From: JBECKX01 sp964468475
GTDB lineage: Bacteria > Zixibacteria > MSB-5A5 > CAIYYT01
Direction of reading: 5' to 3'
Length of the DNA stretch: 36,793 nucleotides
Assembly: GCA_964468475.1 (NCBI GenBank)
Contig: CAYXUL010000028.1
Coordinates: 1 to 36,793, forward strand
The position numbers and the translations under genes were made by a program. The notes beneath the pieces are model-generated. The model was not told the origin of the DNA. It searched no databases and saw only the letters and a list, made by a program, of their open reading frames with translations. Positions 7,283 to 14,809 of this stretch are shown here, one piece after another. How positions within the stretch are numbered: the stretch's first letter is position 1; each line of letters opens with the position of its first letter.

Positions 7283-8413
7283 ATGAGAAGCACAATTAAG
7301 AAAATCGCCTGGTTGCTGGTTGCTGCGCTACTCCTCGGAGCGTCGGCGGTAGCCAACGCCAGCACCAATGAAATGTCTGATCTCAATGCCGATATGGAGC
7401 AATACCTTAATGCCTCCAAGAAACTAACGCAGGATACGGACAGACTCTTCATTTCCGATATGGCCGTGCAGAATATCTACCGGCAATGGGCTATCTGGTT
7501 TTATGCTGACAACAAAACCGAACAGATGGATCAACTGCTGGGGTCATCATACACCAAGTTCGTACTGCTGCACTATTACCTCGACAGCCCCTCGTGGGTT
7601 GAGTGGGGACTGACACAGCTGAAAACCCTGCTGCCGTCATACGAGGCGCATATCGATTCAACTAACGACCTGAGCTACGGTCAACAGCTTCAGTTCGTCA
7701 AGAAGGAGTGGCTGTATAAGTTTGCCACCTGTAACGCTTTCAATGAACTGGTGCCGGTGAAGAAACTCACTGATAATCCGATCGGGCTGAAACTGCGACA
7801 GGGCTTTCTGAGCGACGAGCAGAAATATGTCCTGCAGACGGCGGAGCGTTACCTCAACCGTCGACTGAAAGAGGAGAAAGAGTTCTTCTACTTCTATATT
7901 CCACCGGGAGAGTACCAGTTATTCGATGAGAAGTCCAATATCTATCCTAAGGAATTTACCGCCGGTACCGACACGGCGCAGTTTATCTATTTGACAACCA
8001 ATCATCAGTTCAACTTTGTGCCGGTTGCGAAAGTATATTCGGCGCAGGGAATCACCTACGACACATTGTCACCCTCCGATTTTGAACTGGTGCGGATGGA
8101 CGAGGGACGAATCTATGATTTCCACGGGCTGGAATTTGGAAGGTACTACTTCAATGTCAAGCCGCCGTACAAGATCGTCGATCGATATCCGAACAAGCTG
8201 ATAATTCCCAAGGAGGAGTTCGGCAACAACTACCTGCAAAAACACAGTGAGCTTTTCGATAAAGCGGCTTACGATCAGTTAATAATCGACAGTAATAAGG
8301 ACTTTGTCTACTCCAAGATCGAATTACTTAACGGCCCGGGGGTGGCCGCCAACGGTGATAAAGAGCAGGACAAAGACAAGGACAAAGATAAACGAGGTAG
8401 ACGACATCATTAA
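7283..8413 (+). CDS. Secreted protein of unknown function with Asp/Lys tail
   Basis: A 376-residue protein starting at an ATG preceded by AAAGGAGAG. The signal peptide is clear (IAWLLVAALLLGASAVANA, cleavage near residue 26). The N-terminal half looks helical; from about residue 193 the sequence turns to strands rich in Tyr and Phe (FFYFYIPPGEYQLFD and later FGRYYFNVKPPYKI), suggesting a beta-rich C-terminal domain. The end is a low-complexity tail of alternating Asp and Lys followed by RGRRHH. No family is recognised. It is the last gene of the five-gene operon and is closed by the terminator at 8451-8486. The tail could bind polyanions or membrane surface, but that is speculation. Confidence 0.7.
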   Translation: MRSTIKKIAWLLVAALLLGASAVANASTNEMSDLNADMEQYLNASKKLTQDTDRLFISDMAVQNIYRQWAIWFYADNKTEQMDQLLGSSYTKFVLLHYYLDSPSWVEWGLTQLKTLLPSYEAHIDSTNDLSYGQQLQFVKKEWLYKFATCNAFNELVPVKKLTDNPIGLKLRQGFLSDEQKYVLQTAERYLNRRLKEEKEFFYFYIPPGEYQLFDEKSNIYPKEFTAGTDTAQFIYLTTNHQFNFVPVAKVYSAQGITYDTLSPSDFELVRMDEGRIYDFHGLEFGRYYFNVKPPYKIVDRYPNKLIIPKEEFGNNYLQKHSELFDKAAYDQLIIDSNKDFVYSKIELLNGPGVAANGDKEQDKDKDKDKRGRRHH

Positions 8414-8450
8414 CACAAGTCAGAAGTAATCGCAGAACACAGCGAGGATG

Positions 8451-8486
8451 GCGAGTCATTCACTTGAATGGCTCGCTTCTCTTTTT
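8451..8486 (+). terminator. Rho-independent terminator of the five-gene operon
   Basis: Arms GCGAGTCATTC and GAATGGCTCGC pair over 11 positions with one G-U wobble, around a four-base ACTT loop, followed by TTCTCTTTTT. It lies 38 bp after the stop of the last operon gene. Confidence 0.88.
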
Positions 8487-8542
8487 GGGCCTGACGATTC
8501 TCAGCCCTGAGGCTCAAGAACATCGAAAAGGAAAATTAAAAC

Positions 8543-8572
8543 TTGACAGTTTAGACCTTAATCGTTTCTATA
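8543..8572 (+). promoter_or_regulatory. Possible sigma70-type promoter for the bc module
   Basis: A perfect TTGACA at 8543-8548 is followed after 18 bases by TCTATA at 8567-8572. It lies about 150 bp upstream of the 49-residue ORF. Sigma factor preference of this organism is unknown, so the call rests on consensus match only. Confidence 0.4.
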
Positions 8573-8720
8573 ACGAACAATCGAAGCGATATGGCTTTGC
8601 CGGCGGCTGTGTGATTCCGAGCTTGACAACGGAAAGCCTTGCTTGTCTCACAGCAATCTCAAGCAAGTAGGCTGATTATGCAATCTGCCTCAATGGCGCA
8701 CTAACAATTAGGCTCAGGCG

Positions 8721-8870
8721 ATGGATACCTTCGCACTAATAGCGGTGCCGGTTGCGGCAGCTGTACTTGGCTTCCTTTTCTGGTTGCCCGCTTTGTCGCG
8801 GCGCTCCGACGAAGAGAAAGATGATGTGGCTGCAACAAGCAAGAATGAGAGTGATGGCGAACTCGAGTAG
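8721..8870 (+). CDS. Small single-pass membrane protein (49 aa) upstream of Rieske gene
   Basis: ATG at 8721 to TAG at 8868-8870 encodes 49 residues: a hydrophobic segment at about residues 4-25 (FALIAVPVAAAVLGFLFWLP) then a charged tail with SRRSDEEKDD. One hydrophobic span followed by positive residues fits an anchor with the tail in the cytoplasm. The upstream CAGGCG is a weak ribosome-binding site. It sits 128 bp before the Rieske gene, after a possible promoter. Small one-helix subunits are known in cytochrome bc and b6f complexes, so this might be one here; no homologue is recognised. The alternative is a chance frame, but the clean hydrophobic/charged division argues for a real gene. 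Confidence 0.5.
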   Translation: MDTFALIAVPVAAAVLGFLFWLPALSRRSDEEKDDVAATSKNESDGELE

Positions 8871-8998
8871 ATAGGTTGGAAAGCAAACAGATCCGAACGG
8901 TTGATGCGCAATTAGCATCACTCACGGAAACAACCAACTTGGCAATTATCGACCTTTGCACTATTGTAGGTTTAGGGAAATTACAGAGGATATGATTG

Positions 8999-9451
8999 AT
9001 GAGCGAGGAAGAAACACCGCGACGTAACTTTTTGAATTTCCTGTTGGGTGGTGCAACTCTCGCGTTTCTCGGCGCAGTATTCTATCCGGTTTTTCGCTAT
9101 ATCATACCGCCGGAATCAGGCACGGTGAGCGTCAACCAGGTCAAGCTTCCTTTCACCAAGCAGCAGCTTGTCGACAGCAAGAGCAAATTTAAGACTTTCA
9201 AATTTGGACAAACATTGGGGATAATTCTGGTAGATGACAAGGGCAAGCTTCATGCAATGTCAGCAGTCTGTACTCATCTACAGTGTACTGTCCGCTATCG
9301 CGCGGACTGGGGTGTTATTTGGTGTCCTTGCCACAACGGCCGCTATTCACTCACCGGCCAGGTGATTTCCGGGCCTCCGCCAAAACCGCTCCAAGAGTAT
9401 AAAGTCTCCGAGGTCAAGGGACAACTTTTCGTTTCCAAGGAAAACGCCTGA
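8999..9451 (+). CDS. qcrA: Rieske iron-sulfur protein of a cytochrome bc complex
   Basis: 150 residues starting at the ATG at 8999, with AGAGGA eight bases upstream; a TTG one codon earlier is less likely. The N-terminus has a twin arginine (TPRRNFLNFLLGG) followed by a membrane anchor (about 14-36), as in Tat-exported Rieske proteins. The [2Fe-2S] ligands are present in CTHLQC (Cys91, His93; Cys96 for the disulfide) and CPCHNG (Cys109, Cys111 for the disulfide, His112), and the GPPPKPL proline loop follows. It transfers electrons from quinol to the cytochrome partner. Its stop overlaps the cytochrome b start by one base, and the products certainly belong to one complex. Confidence 0.96.
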   Translation: MSEEETPRRNFLNFLLGGATLAFLGAVFYPVFRYIIPPESGTVSVNQVKLPFTKQQLVDSKSKFKTFKFGQTLGIILVDDKGKLHAMSAVCTHLQCTVRYRADWGVIWCPCHNGRYSLTGQVISGPPPKPLQEYKVSEVKGQLFVSKENA

Positions 9452-10566
9452 TGGCGGAGAACAAGAGACCGGGCATTGCCGGCAGCCTGTATCACTGGCT
9501 GGATGAACGCGTGCGGCTGAAAAGCCTTGTCGATTTCATGAGCCATAAGGTGGTACCGGTTCACGGCCACTCGGCGTATTACTACCTCGGCGGATTGACA
9601 CTGTTCTTCTTCACTATCCAGGTGGCAACCGGTATTCTCCTGCTGATGTACTATCGACCGGGCGCGAATACCGCGTACGAGTCAGTGCGTTTTATCATTT
9701 CCGAAGTCACCTTCGGTTGGCTGATCCGGGCCTTGCATTCGTGGTCAGCTAACCTGATGATCCTGACCGCCTTCCTGCACATGTTCACTGTGTATTTCAC
9801 TTATGCTTACCGGCGGCCACGGGAGGTTACCTGGTTGACAGGAGTCGCGCTGCTGGGCCTGGCGATGGCCTTTGGCTTTTCAGGTTATCTGCTGCCGTGG
9901 AATGAATTGTCGTTCTTTGCCACGCGAGTCGGAACCGGAATGGCAGGAACGATTCCAGTTATCGGCAAGGAATTGATGGTGATAATGCGCGGGGGTGACG
10001 ACGTTACCGGCGCAACTATCAGCCGTTTCTTTGGGCTTCACGTTGCGGTTTTACCTGCCCTGTTCACCGGGCTCCTGACGTTACACTTGATTCTGATACA
10101 GCGTCTGGGGATAAGCGAACCCATTTTGTGGACCGTTAAGAAGGAGGGAGAGAGACGTTACATGAAGTTCTTTCCCAACTTCATGTATCGTGACCTTCTG
10201 GTTTGGCTTGTCGCTTTCAATCTGCTGGCTCTGCTGGCGGTGATATTCCCGGATGGCATTGGCGTAGTGCATTGGGCGTTGGGTCACAAAGCTGATCCGC
10301 TGGCTTCGGCTCCGCCGACCATCAGGCCCGAATGGTATTTCATGTTTATGTTCCAGGCATTGAGATTTCTCCCGGCGCACATTTGGTTTGTTGCAGGCGA
10401 ACTTGTGGGTGTGGGCGCTTTCACTGTGGGCGCGATAGTGTGGGTCCTGGTGCCCTTCATCGATAAGCGCTCAGCTACGGGAAGACCTTCGCCGCTGGCT
10501 ATGGCGTTTGGCTGGTTCGTTGTTGCCTTCATTGTCACTATGACGGCGTTGGGGTATCTACTTTGA
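9451..10566 (+). CDS. qcrB: Cytochrome b (fused b6 and subunit IV type)
   Basis: 371 residues with about eight membrane segments; the N-terminal four-helix haem domain and the C-terminal part are in one chain. Candidate haem ligands are His96, His110, His197 and His212: 13 residues separate the first pair and 14 the second, the spacing of cytochrome b6 rather than mitochondrial-type cytochrome b. The quinol-site PEWY motif is present (RPEWYFMFMFQ). The position that carries the covalent haem cysteine in cytochrome b6 (aligned in SAYYYLGGLTL) is tyrosine here. The start overlaps the Rieske stop by one base and a multihaem cytochrome gene follows 7 bp after the stop. It oxidises quinol and reduces quinone while moving protons across the membrane. 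Confidence 0.95.
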   Translation: MAENKRPGIAGSLYHWLDERVRLKSLVDFMSHKVVPVHGHSAYYYLGGLTLFFFTIQVATGILLLMYYRPGANTAYESVRFIISEVTFGWLIRALHSWSANLMILTAFLHMFTVYFTYAYRRPREVTWLTGVALLGLAMAFGFSGYLLPWNELSFFATRVGTGMAGTIPVIGKELMVIMRGGDDVTGATISRFFGLHVAVLPALFTGLLTLHLILIQRLGISEPILWTVKKEGERRYMKFFPNFMYRDLLVWLVAFNLLALLAVIFPDGIGVVHWALGHKADPLASAPPTIRPEWYFMFMFQALRFLPAHIWFVAGELVGVGAFTVGAIVWVLVPFIDKRSATGRPSPLAMAFGWFVVAFIVTMTALGYLL

Positions 10567-10573
10567 GGTAAAC

Positions 10574-11878
10574 ATGACTACTAGGCTATCTACATTTACA
10601 ATAACAGTTGCGACATCAGTCATTTTGCTGCTGGCGCATGGAGCCCCAGCTCGAGCAGATGTTCCCCAAAGTAATTGCTACAAGTGTCATATCGACTGGG
10701 AGGATGCAGACGGCCCGGCGCACCAGTTTGTTCGAGACATTCACTTTCAGAAAGGCCTCGATTGCTATGATTGTCACGGCGGCGACAGAACCGCTGATGA
10801 TATGGACGACGTCCGCAAGGCAAAGGACTTCCGGGGAGTCCCGAATCACTTCGAGATCCCAGAGTTTTGTGCCCGCTGCCATTCAAATCCCCAGTACATG
10901 CATGATCGTGACCCGAGACTTCCGGTAGATCAGCTCGATAAATACAAGACCTCGGTACACGGTCAGAGACTTTACAAGGACAAGGACAAAAAAGTCGCGA
11001 CCTGTGTTTCCTGCCACACCGCGCACAGCATCGGCGACCCAAAGATGCCGCACTCGACGACGTATCCGCAGAACTTGCCCGGAGTATGCAGCGGCTGTCA
11101 CTCAAATAAGGAGTACATGGCAGAGTATAACATTCCCACGGATCAGTATGCAAAGTACGTGAAGTCCGTGCATGGAATTGCCTTGCTCAAGAATAACGAT
11201 CTTAGTGCTCCCGCATGCAACGATTGCCACGGCAACCACGGCGCCGCACCTCCGGGAATCGCCCACCTGTCGATGGTCTGCGGTCAATGTCATGCGATAG
11301 AAGCGGGACTCTTCACCGAATCCCCCCACTACACCGCTTTTGAAGAAAATGATTTTCCGATGTGTGAGACATGCCATAACCATCACGATATCGTCAAGCC
11401 CACTGATGCCCTTGTTTCCCTCGAGGATCCGGGCATCTGCGGTGAGTGTCACGACCCGGAGGAAGATACTTCAGCGCCTGCTGCGGTTGATACTATACAG
11501 CAAAGTCTTAAACGGCTTGTGCTTTACACCGACAGTGCCACTGCGGTGCTCAATGAGGCTCACACCAAGGGGATGATGACAACCGATGATGAATTCCTAC
11601 TGAAGGACGCTCATCAAGCCCTGATCAGTGCCCGCACCTCAATACATGCCTTCAATCCCGATTCCGTAACGACGGTAGCCGCCAAGGGCGACTCTACTGC
11701 ACTGAAAGTACTGGCGAATGCAGAAGCTCTCATCGGCGAGTATTACTTCAGGCGCATCGGGTTCTTGATCGCGACCTTTATAATCACCATCCTCGCTATT
11801 GCGCTCTATCTCAAAATTCGGCGCATGGAAAAAGCGAATCCCGGCGGCAGATCCAGCACTCTCAAACCGACCGATTAA
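10574..11878 (+). CDS. Membrane-anchored nonahaem cytochrome c
   Basis: A 434-residue protein with an N-terminal signal (cleavage near ARA, residue 28), nine CXXCH motifs beginning at residues 35, 64, 99, 144, 172, 215, 236, 264 and 289, a haem-free helical region (about 300-390) and a C-terminal membrane anchor (about 394-414) with a basic cytoplasmic tail. Two stretches look duplicated: residues 99-148 and 172-219 share CHSN..YM, a P.DQ..KY..SVHG segment and a following CXXCH. It occupies the place of cytochrome c1 or f in the operon, so it most likely accepts electrons from the Rieske protein and passes them to periplasmic carriers or reductases. The start follows GAGGT, which overlaps the cytochrome b stop. 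Confidence 0.9.
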   Translation: MTTRLSTFTITVATSVILLLAHGAPARADVPQSNCYKCHIDWEDADGPAHQFVRDIHFQKGLDCYDCHGGDRTADDMDDVRKAKDFRGVPNHFEIPEFCARCHSNPQYMHDRDPRLPVDQLDKYKTSVHGQRLYKDKDKKVATCVSCHTAHSIGDPKMPHSTTYPQNLPGVCSGCHSNKEYMAEYNIPTDQYAKYVKSVHGIALLKNNDLSAPACNDCHGNHGAAPPGIAHLSMVCGQCHAIEAGLFTESPHYTAFEENDFPMCETCHNHHDIVKPTDALVSLEDPGICGECHDPEEDTSAPAAVDTIQQSLKRLVLYTDSATAVLNEAHTKGMMTTDDEFLLKDAHQALISARTSIHAFNPDSVTTVAAKGDSTALKVLANAEALIGEYYFRRIGFLIATFIITILAIALYLKIRRMEKANPGGRSSTLKPTD

Positions 11879-12086
11879 GTTCTCCCTGGTTGCCGTCAAC
11901 AGGTGCGAGCGAGTCAACTAAACGCTCCATAGACTCAAATCATCAATCCAATTTCGTTGTAATCTCGTATACTCGTGGAGTTCTCGTTAAATTCGCCGAC
12001 ACTAGGAATGGATTTGTCGACGAGACAATGACCCGGTTCATTGGTCGGGTTTGGGGGGTGGCGAGGCATACTAAGGAAGGCATGAA

Positions 12087-13400
12087 ATGGTCAGGAAAAC
12101 CGCAAACGGCGCCAAAATTAAGCCGAAAGATAAAGCGAAAAAAACAACTACTCCCAAGGCAGCAAAGCCGAGTGACAAGAAGAGCGGGAAGCTGTCTGCA
12201 AACATCAAGCGCAAAAAGGGCGTCATTGGGATTTTGACGGGCGGAGGGGATGTCCCCGGGCTCAATCCCGCGATTCGCGCCGTAACCATCCGGGCGCTGC
12301 GGGAGGGCTACCAGGTCGTTGGTCTGCGGCGGGGCTGGCGCGGGCTCGTCGAAATCGTCCGCGACCGCAAGCACGACAATTCAGCCAACTTCCAGATACT
12401 AACTGAGGAAATCGTCAATCGCGCGGGGCGCACGGGTGGGACGTTTCTGCACAGCTCACGGACACACCCGGGGCAGGTCAAGAAAGCCAACGTGCCTGAT
12501 CATCTCAAGAAGACGTTCGACGACGACCGCAACGATCTGACATCTGAAGTAATAAAGAACCTCGACTGGTTGGGCATCGATTTCCTGATCCCGATCGGCG
12601 GCGACGATACCCTCAGCTACGCTGTCCACCTCTTCAAGCAAGGTGTGCGGGTAGTTGCCATACCCAAAACTATGGACAATGACGTGCCCGGCACCGACTA
12701 TTGCATCGGCTTCTCGACTTGTATTACCCGAACCATACATCTGACTAACATGATGCGCACATCTGCGGGTTCACACGAAAGATTGCTGGTTCTCGAGGTC
12801 TTCGGGCGCTATGCCGGCTTCACGGCGTTGCTGCCGACAATGGCCGGCGCCGCAAATCGTTGCGTGATTCCGGAATTTCAGTTTGACATCGAGCGACTTA
12901 CCGAACTACTGGTGAAGGACCGCAACGAGAATCCCAGCAAGTATTCTGTGGTACTGGTTTCGGAAGGCGCAACGTTCGAAGGCAGCGAGATGATCATCAA
13001 GGACTCGACTACCGATGCGTACGGTCACATGAAGCTTGGTGGCATAGGGGAAGTTGTCTCGGAAGAACTAAAGCATCGCTCAGCCCGGTACAACAAAGGC
13101 GTTCCGATAAATACGATCAATCAGAAGCTGGGATACATGGTGCGCGGCGGGGACCCGGACGCGATCGATTCGATTGTGCCGATGGCCTATGGCAATCTCG
13201 CTCTTGACTTGATCCTGCATGGCATCCACGGACGTCTGGTTGTATTGAAGAATGGTCGCTACGATGATGTTCCGATCGAAGTCGTGACCAGCTCCAAGAA
13301 GCTTGTTGATGTCAGCCGCCATTATGACACATCGCGCCTGAGGCCGGAGTATCGCAGCTTCGAGATGCAGCCGCTATTCATTATGACGAGTGAGAAGTAG
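12087..13400 (+). CDS. pfp: 6-phosphofructokinase, PPi-type signature, with Lys-rich N-terminal tail
   Basis: 437 residues, ATG at 12087 with AGGAAGG seven bases upstream. The catalytic domain starts near residue 45 (GVIGILTGGGDVPGLN). Donor-site residues are GGDD at 171-174 and PKTMDND at 193-199; in this family Asp after GGD and Lys in PKT are the combination linked to pyrophosphate use, while ATP enzymes usually have Gly at one or both. Further hallmarks are EVFGRYAGF, the RGGDPDAIDS segment and the sugar-phosphate region near the C-terminus. Residues 1-44 are unusual: about 15 lysines with Ala, Thr and Pro, a tail not needed for catalysis. It is transcribed alone, 208 bp after the cytochrome gene. 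It would act in glycolysis, reversibly if PPi is used. Confidence 0.9.
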   Translation: MVRKTANGAKIKPKDKAKKTTTPKAAKPSDKKSGKLSANIKRKKGVIGILTGGGDVPGLNPAIRAVTIRALREGYQVVGLRRGWRGLVEIVRDRKHDNSANFQILTEEIVNRAGRTGGTFLHSSRTHPGQVKKANVPDHLKKTFDDDRNDLTSEVIKNLDWLGIDFLIPIGGDDTLSYAVHLFKQGVRVVAIPKTMDNDVPGTDYCIGFSTCITRTIHLTNMMRTSAGSHERLLVLEVFGRYAGFTALLPTMAGAANRCVIPEFQFDIERLTELLVKDRNENPSKYSVVLVSEGATFEGSEMIIKDSTTDAYGHMKLGGIGEVVSEELKHRSARYNKGVPINTINQKLGYMVRGGDPDAIDSIVPMAYGNLALDLILHGIHGRLVVLKNGRYDDVPIEVVTSSKKLVDVSRHYDTSRLRPEYRSFEMQPLFIMTSEK

Positions 13401-13403
13401 GAG

Positions 13404-13419
13404 CGACCTCCGTAGGTCG
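13404..13419. repeat. Short perfect hairpin after the phosphofructokinase gene
   Basis: CGACCT and AGGTCG form a six-pair stem around a CCGT loop, four bases after the stop. There is no T run, so it is a weak candidate for 3' end formation rather than a standard terminator. Confidence 0.4.
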
Positions 13420-13488
13420 AAAGCCCTGGCTATCGACGTGCTCTCTCGCTCCCTCTGTCTATAAAGTCGAAACCACAAACGTTTCGAA

Positions 13489-14127
13489 CTACTCCCCCTC
13501 ATAGACTTTCTTCAATAGCGGCGAATTAATCAGATCAGATGGTGCTACCACTGGCTCATCCAGAGGAATACTGTCCCCGTACGTCTGGGCCAGTTTCGCT
13601 TGGACAATCGGGTTGGATAAATCAAAGCTGCCCAGCTTGCGTGGCTCTGTGAGTTGGATGTCAGCGGCGCGGTCATAAATCTTCCAGACGAGTTCGGAGC
13701 AGTACATCTGGTCGTCCGACCAGGAAAATGCATTGTCGTAGCTCGTGCCCTGTAAGGAACGCGCTTCATCGAGCATCGCGAGCAGGTCGGCAGCGCTGAG
13801 CAGGTGGGGGTCTGAAAGCCGCATTAGGAGGTAGCGGCCATCAATGCCCTGAGCGATCCACTCCGGCAACGGGACTATTCGCACCGGCTGCACTGCCTCA
13901 CAGACTACCAGGACACCATCCTCACTCTCGAGTACCAAACCGCAATGTGTATACGTCGACCCGGTTGCGAGGCGTATCGCCTCGGCGCGCGGTGAATCTA
14001 GCGATTGAAAGACGATGTCACCGGGTTGAACCTTTAACTTCTCGCCGGCGCAGGAGAAGAGCAGAAATACGCTGATCAGGAGAAAGAGCCGTCGACATTT
14101 CCAAAGGTGAGAGGATCGGTATACCAT
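13489..14127 (-). CDS. YiiX-like permuted NlpC/P60 lipoprotein
   Basis: The preferred start is the ATG at 14127, giving 212 residues that begin with a lipoprotein signal (FLLISVFLLFSC). A TTG at 14163 would add 12 residues; neither has a strong ribosome-binding site. The body carries VQPGDIVFQ, a GSTYTHCGLVLE segment with the probable catalytic histidine, and MYCSELVWKIYD with the probable catalytic cysteine. His before Cys in sequence is the circularly permuted order seen in YiiX/YebB-type papain-like proteins. Activity on cell-wall peptides or lipids is possible; substrate cannot be deduced. The gene is alone on the minus strand, convergent with the phosphofructokinase gene. Confidence 0.78.
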   Translation of the reverse strand: MVYRSSHLWKCRRLFLLISVFLLFSCAGEKLKVQPGDIVFQSLDSPRAEAIRLATGSTYTHCGLVLESEDGVLVVCEAVQPVRIVPLPEWIAQGIDGRYLLMRLSDPHLLSAADLLAMLDEARSLQGTSYDNAFSWSDDQMYCSELVWKIYDRAADIQLTEPRKLGSFDLSNPIVQAKLAQTYGDSIPLDEPVVAPSDLINSPLLKKVYEGE

Positions 14128-14186
14128 GCTGTGCAATGAAGCGGTTGAGAAGCGACCGCACAACTGAGAATTGATGGCAGGAGGGA

Positions 14187-14216
14187 ATTAGCATTCGCAA
14201 CAATTTACCCCGTCAA
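14187..14216 (-). promoter_or_regulatory. Possible promoter of the YiiX-like gene
   Basis: On the minus strand TTGACG (14216-14211) and GCTAAT (14192-14187) are 18 bases apart. The box pair lies about 60 bp upstream of the ATG at 14127. Consensus match only. Confidence 0.3.
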
Positions 14217-14390
14217 CCTGAAGTGGACTCGGACAGCTCTACACTAATCATTGGTTCTGTCGCATCGGGTTATCTGCTGAGGCACTAACTGGCACCTATT
14301 GGACAAACCGCTTGGCACAGATTTAGCATAAGCCCCAGGTTGCAGTCAAAGCCAATGCTCGCAGATGTTCTGTAACCCCTTAAACCATAA

Positions 14391-14476
14391 TGCCGGAGGC
14401 CGGACTCGAACCGGCACGGTGGAATCCCACCGAGGGATTTTAAGTCCCTTGCGTCTACCAATTCCGCCACTCCGGC
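14391..14476 (-). tRNA. tRNA-Leu (anticodon UAA)
   Basis: The minus strand folds into a class II tRNA of 86 bases. The acceptor stem is GCCGGAG with CTCCGGC, the D arm contains GGCGGAATTGGTAGACGC, and the anticodon stem GGGA/TCCC encloses the loop CTTAAAA with anticodon TAA. A long variable arm follows, and the T arm holds GGTTCGAGTCC. The discriminator base is A and no CCA is encoded after it. It reads UUA codons. Confidence 0.95.
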
Positions 14477-14496
14477 ATAGCCTGATGTGCCGCGAT

Positions 14497-14524
14497 AAGT
14501 TAGAAGTTATTCCACGGCGCGCAA
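14497..14524 (-). promoter_or_regulatory. Possible promoter of tRNA-Leu
   Basis: Reading the minus strand, TTGCGC (14524-14519) and TAACTT (14502-14497) are separated by 16 bases and lie 20 bases before the mature tRNA 5' end. Position is right for a tRNA promoter, but the sequence match is only moderate. Confidence 0.4.
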
Positions 14525-14691
14525 GTTTCTTTTGCGTGGTACTGCGCCGAGTGAGGAATCGGTTCCGACGAGTATCAGTTTGACATATCCTCAAGCTTGA
14601 CGATGGATTTTTCTGGCTGCTTGCCGCAATTGGGCAGGCCGAGGATTACTCACATCCATCGTTTCCGGGAAAAGGCCACATCTGATTATCA

Positions 14692-14710
14692 CTCTGGCCA
14701 ATAGCCAGAG
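14692..14710. terminator. Hairpin downstream of the cohesin-like gene
   Basis: CTCTGGC and GCCAGAG form a seven-pair perfect stem with a five-base loop. No T run follows on either strand, so termination is possible but not assured. Confidence 0.3.
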
Positions 14711-14809
14711 GATTACCGCCAGCTTCCGCAAGTTTCCAGGTCCCGACCCCACAATTTGATCCGACTTACTTCTCTCCCAGAGCAGGTCGTCATGCCAGGC
14801 TCCGCTATA

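Larger units (their letters stand above)
8414..8720. other. Intergenic region between the ExbB-like operon and the bc module
   Basis: About 307 bases. It holds the operon terminator (8451-8486) and a possible plus-strand promoter (8543-8572). A 68-codon open frame at 8464-8670 begins inside the terminator hairpin and has no ribosome-binding site, so I do not call it a gene. Confidence 0.7.
14477..14809. other. Intergenic region between tRNA-Leu and the cohesin-like gene
   Basis: About 333 bases without a gene. It contains the possible tRNA promoter at its left end and a perfect hairpin at 14692-14710. I see nothing else that I can support. Confidence 0.6.

Noticed and set aside
8464..8670. 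68-codon plus-strand open frame
   Set aside because: It starts inside a terminator hairpin, has no ribosome-binding site, and contains a promoter-like sequence; no protein-like composition.
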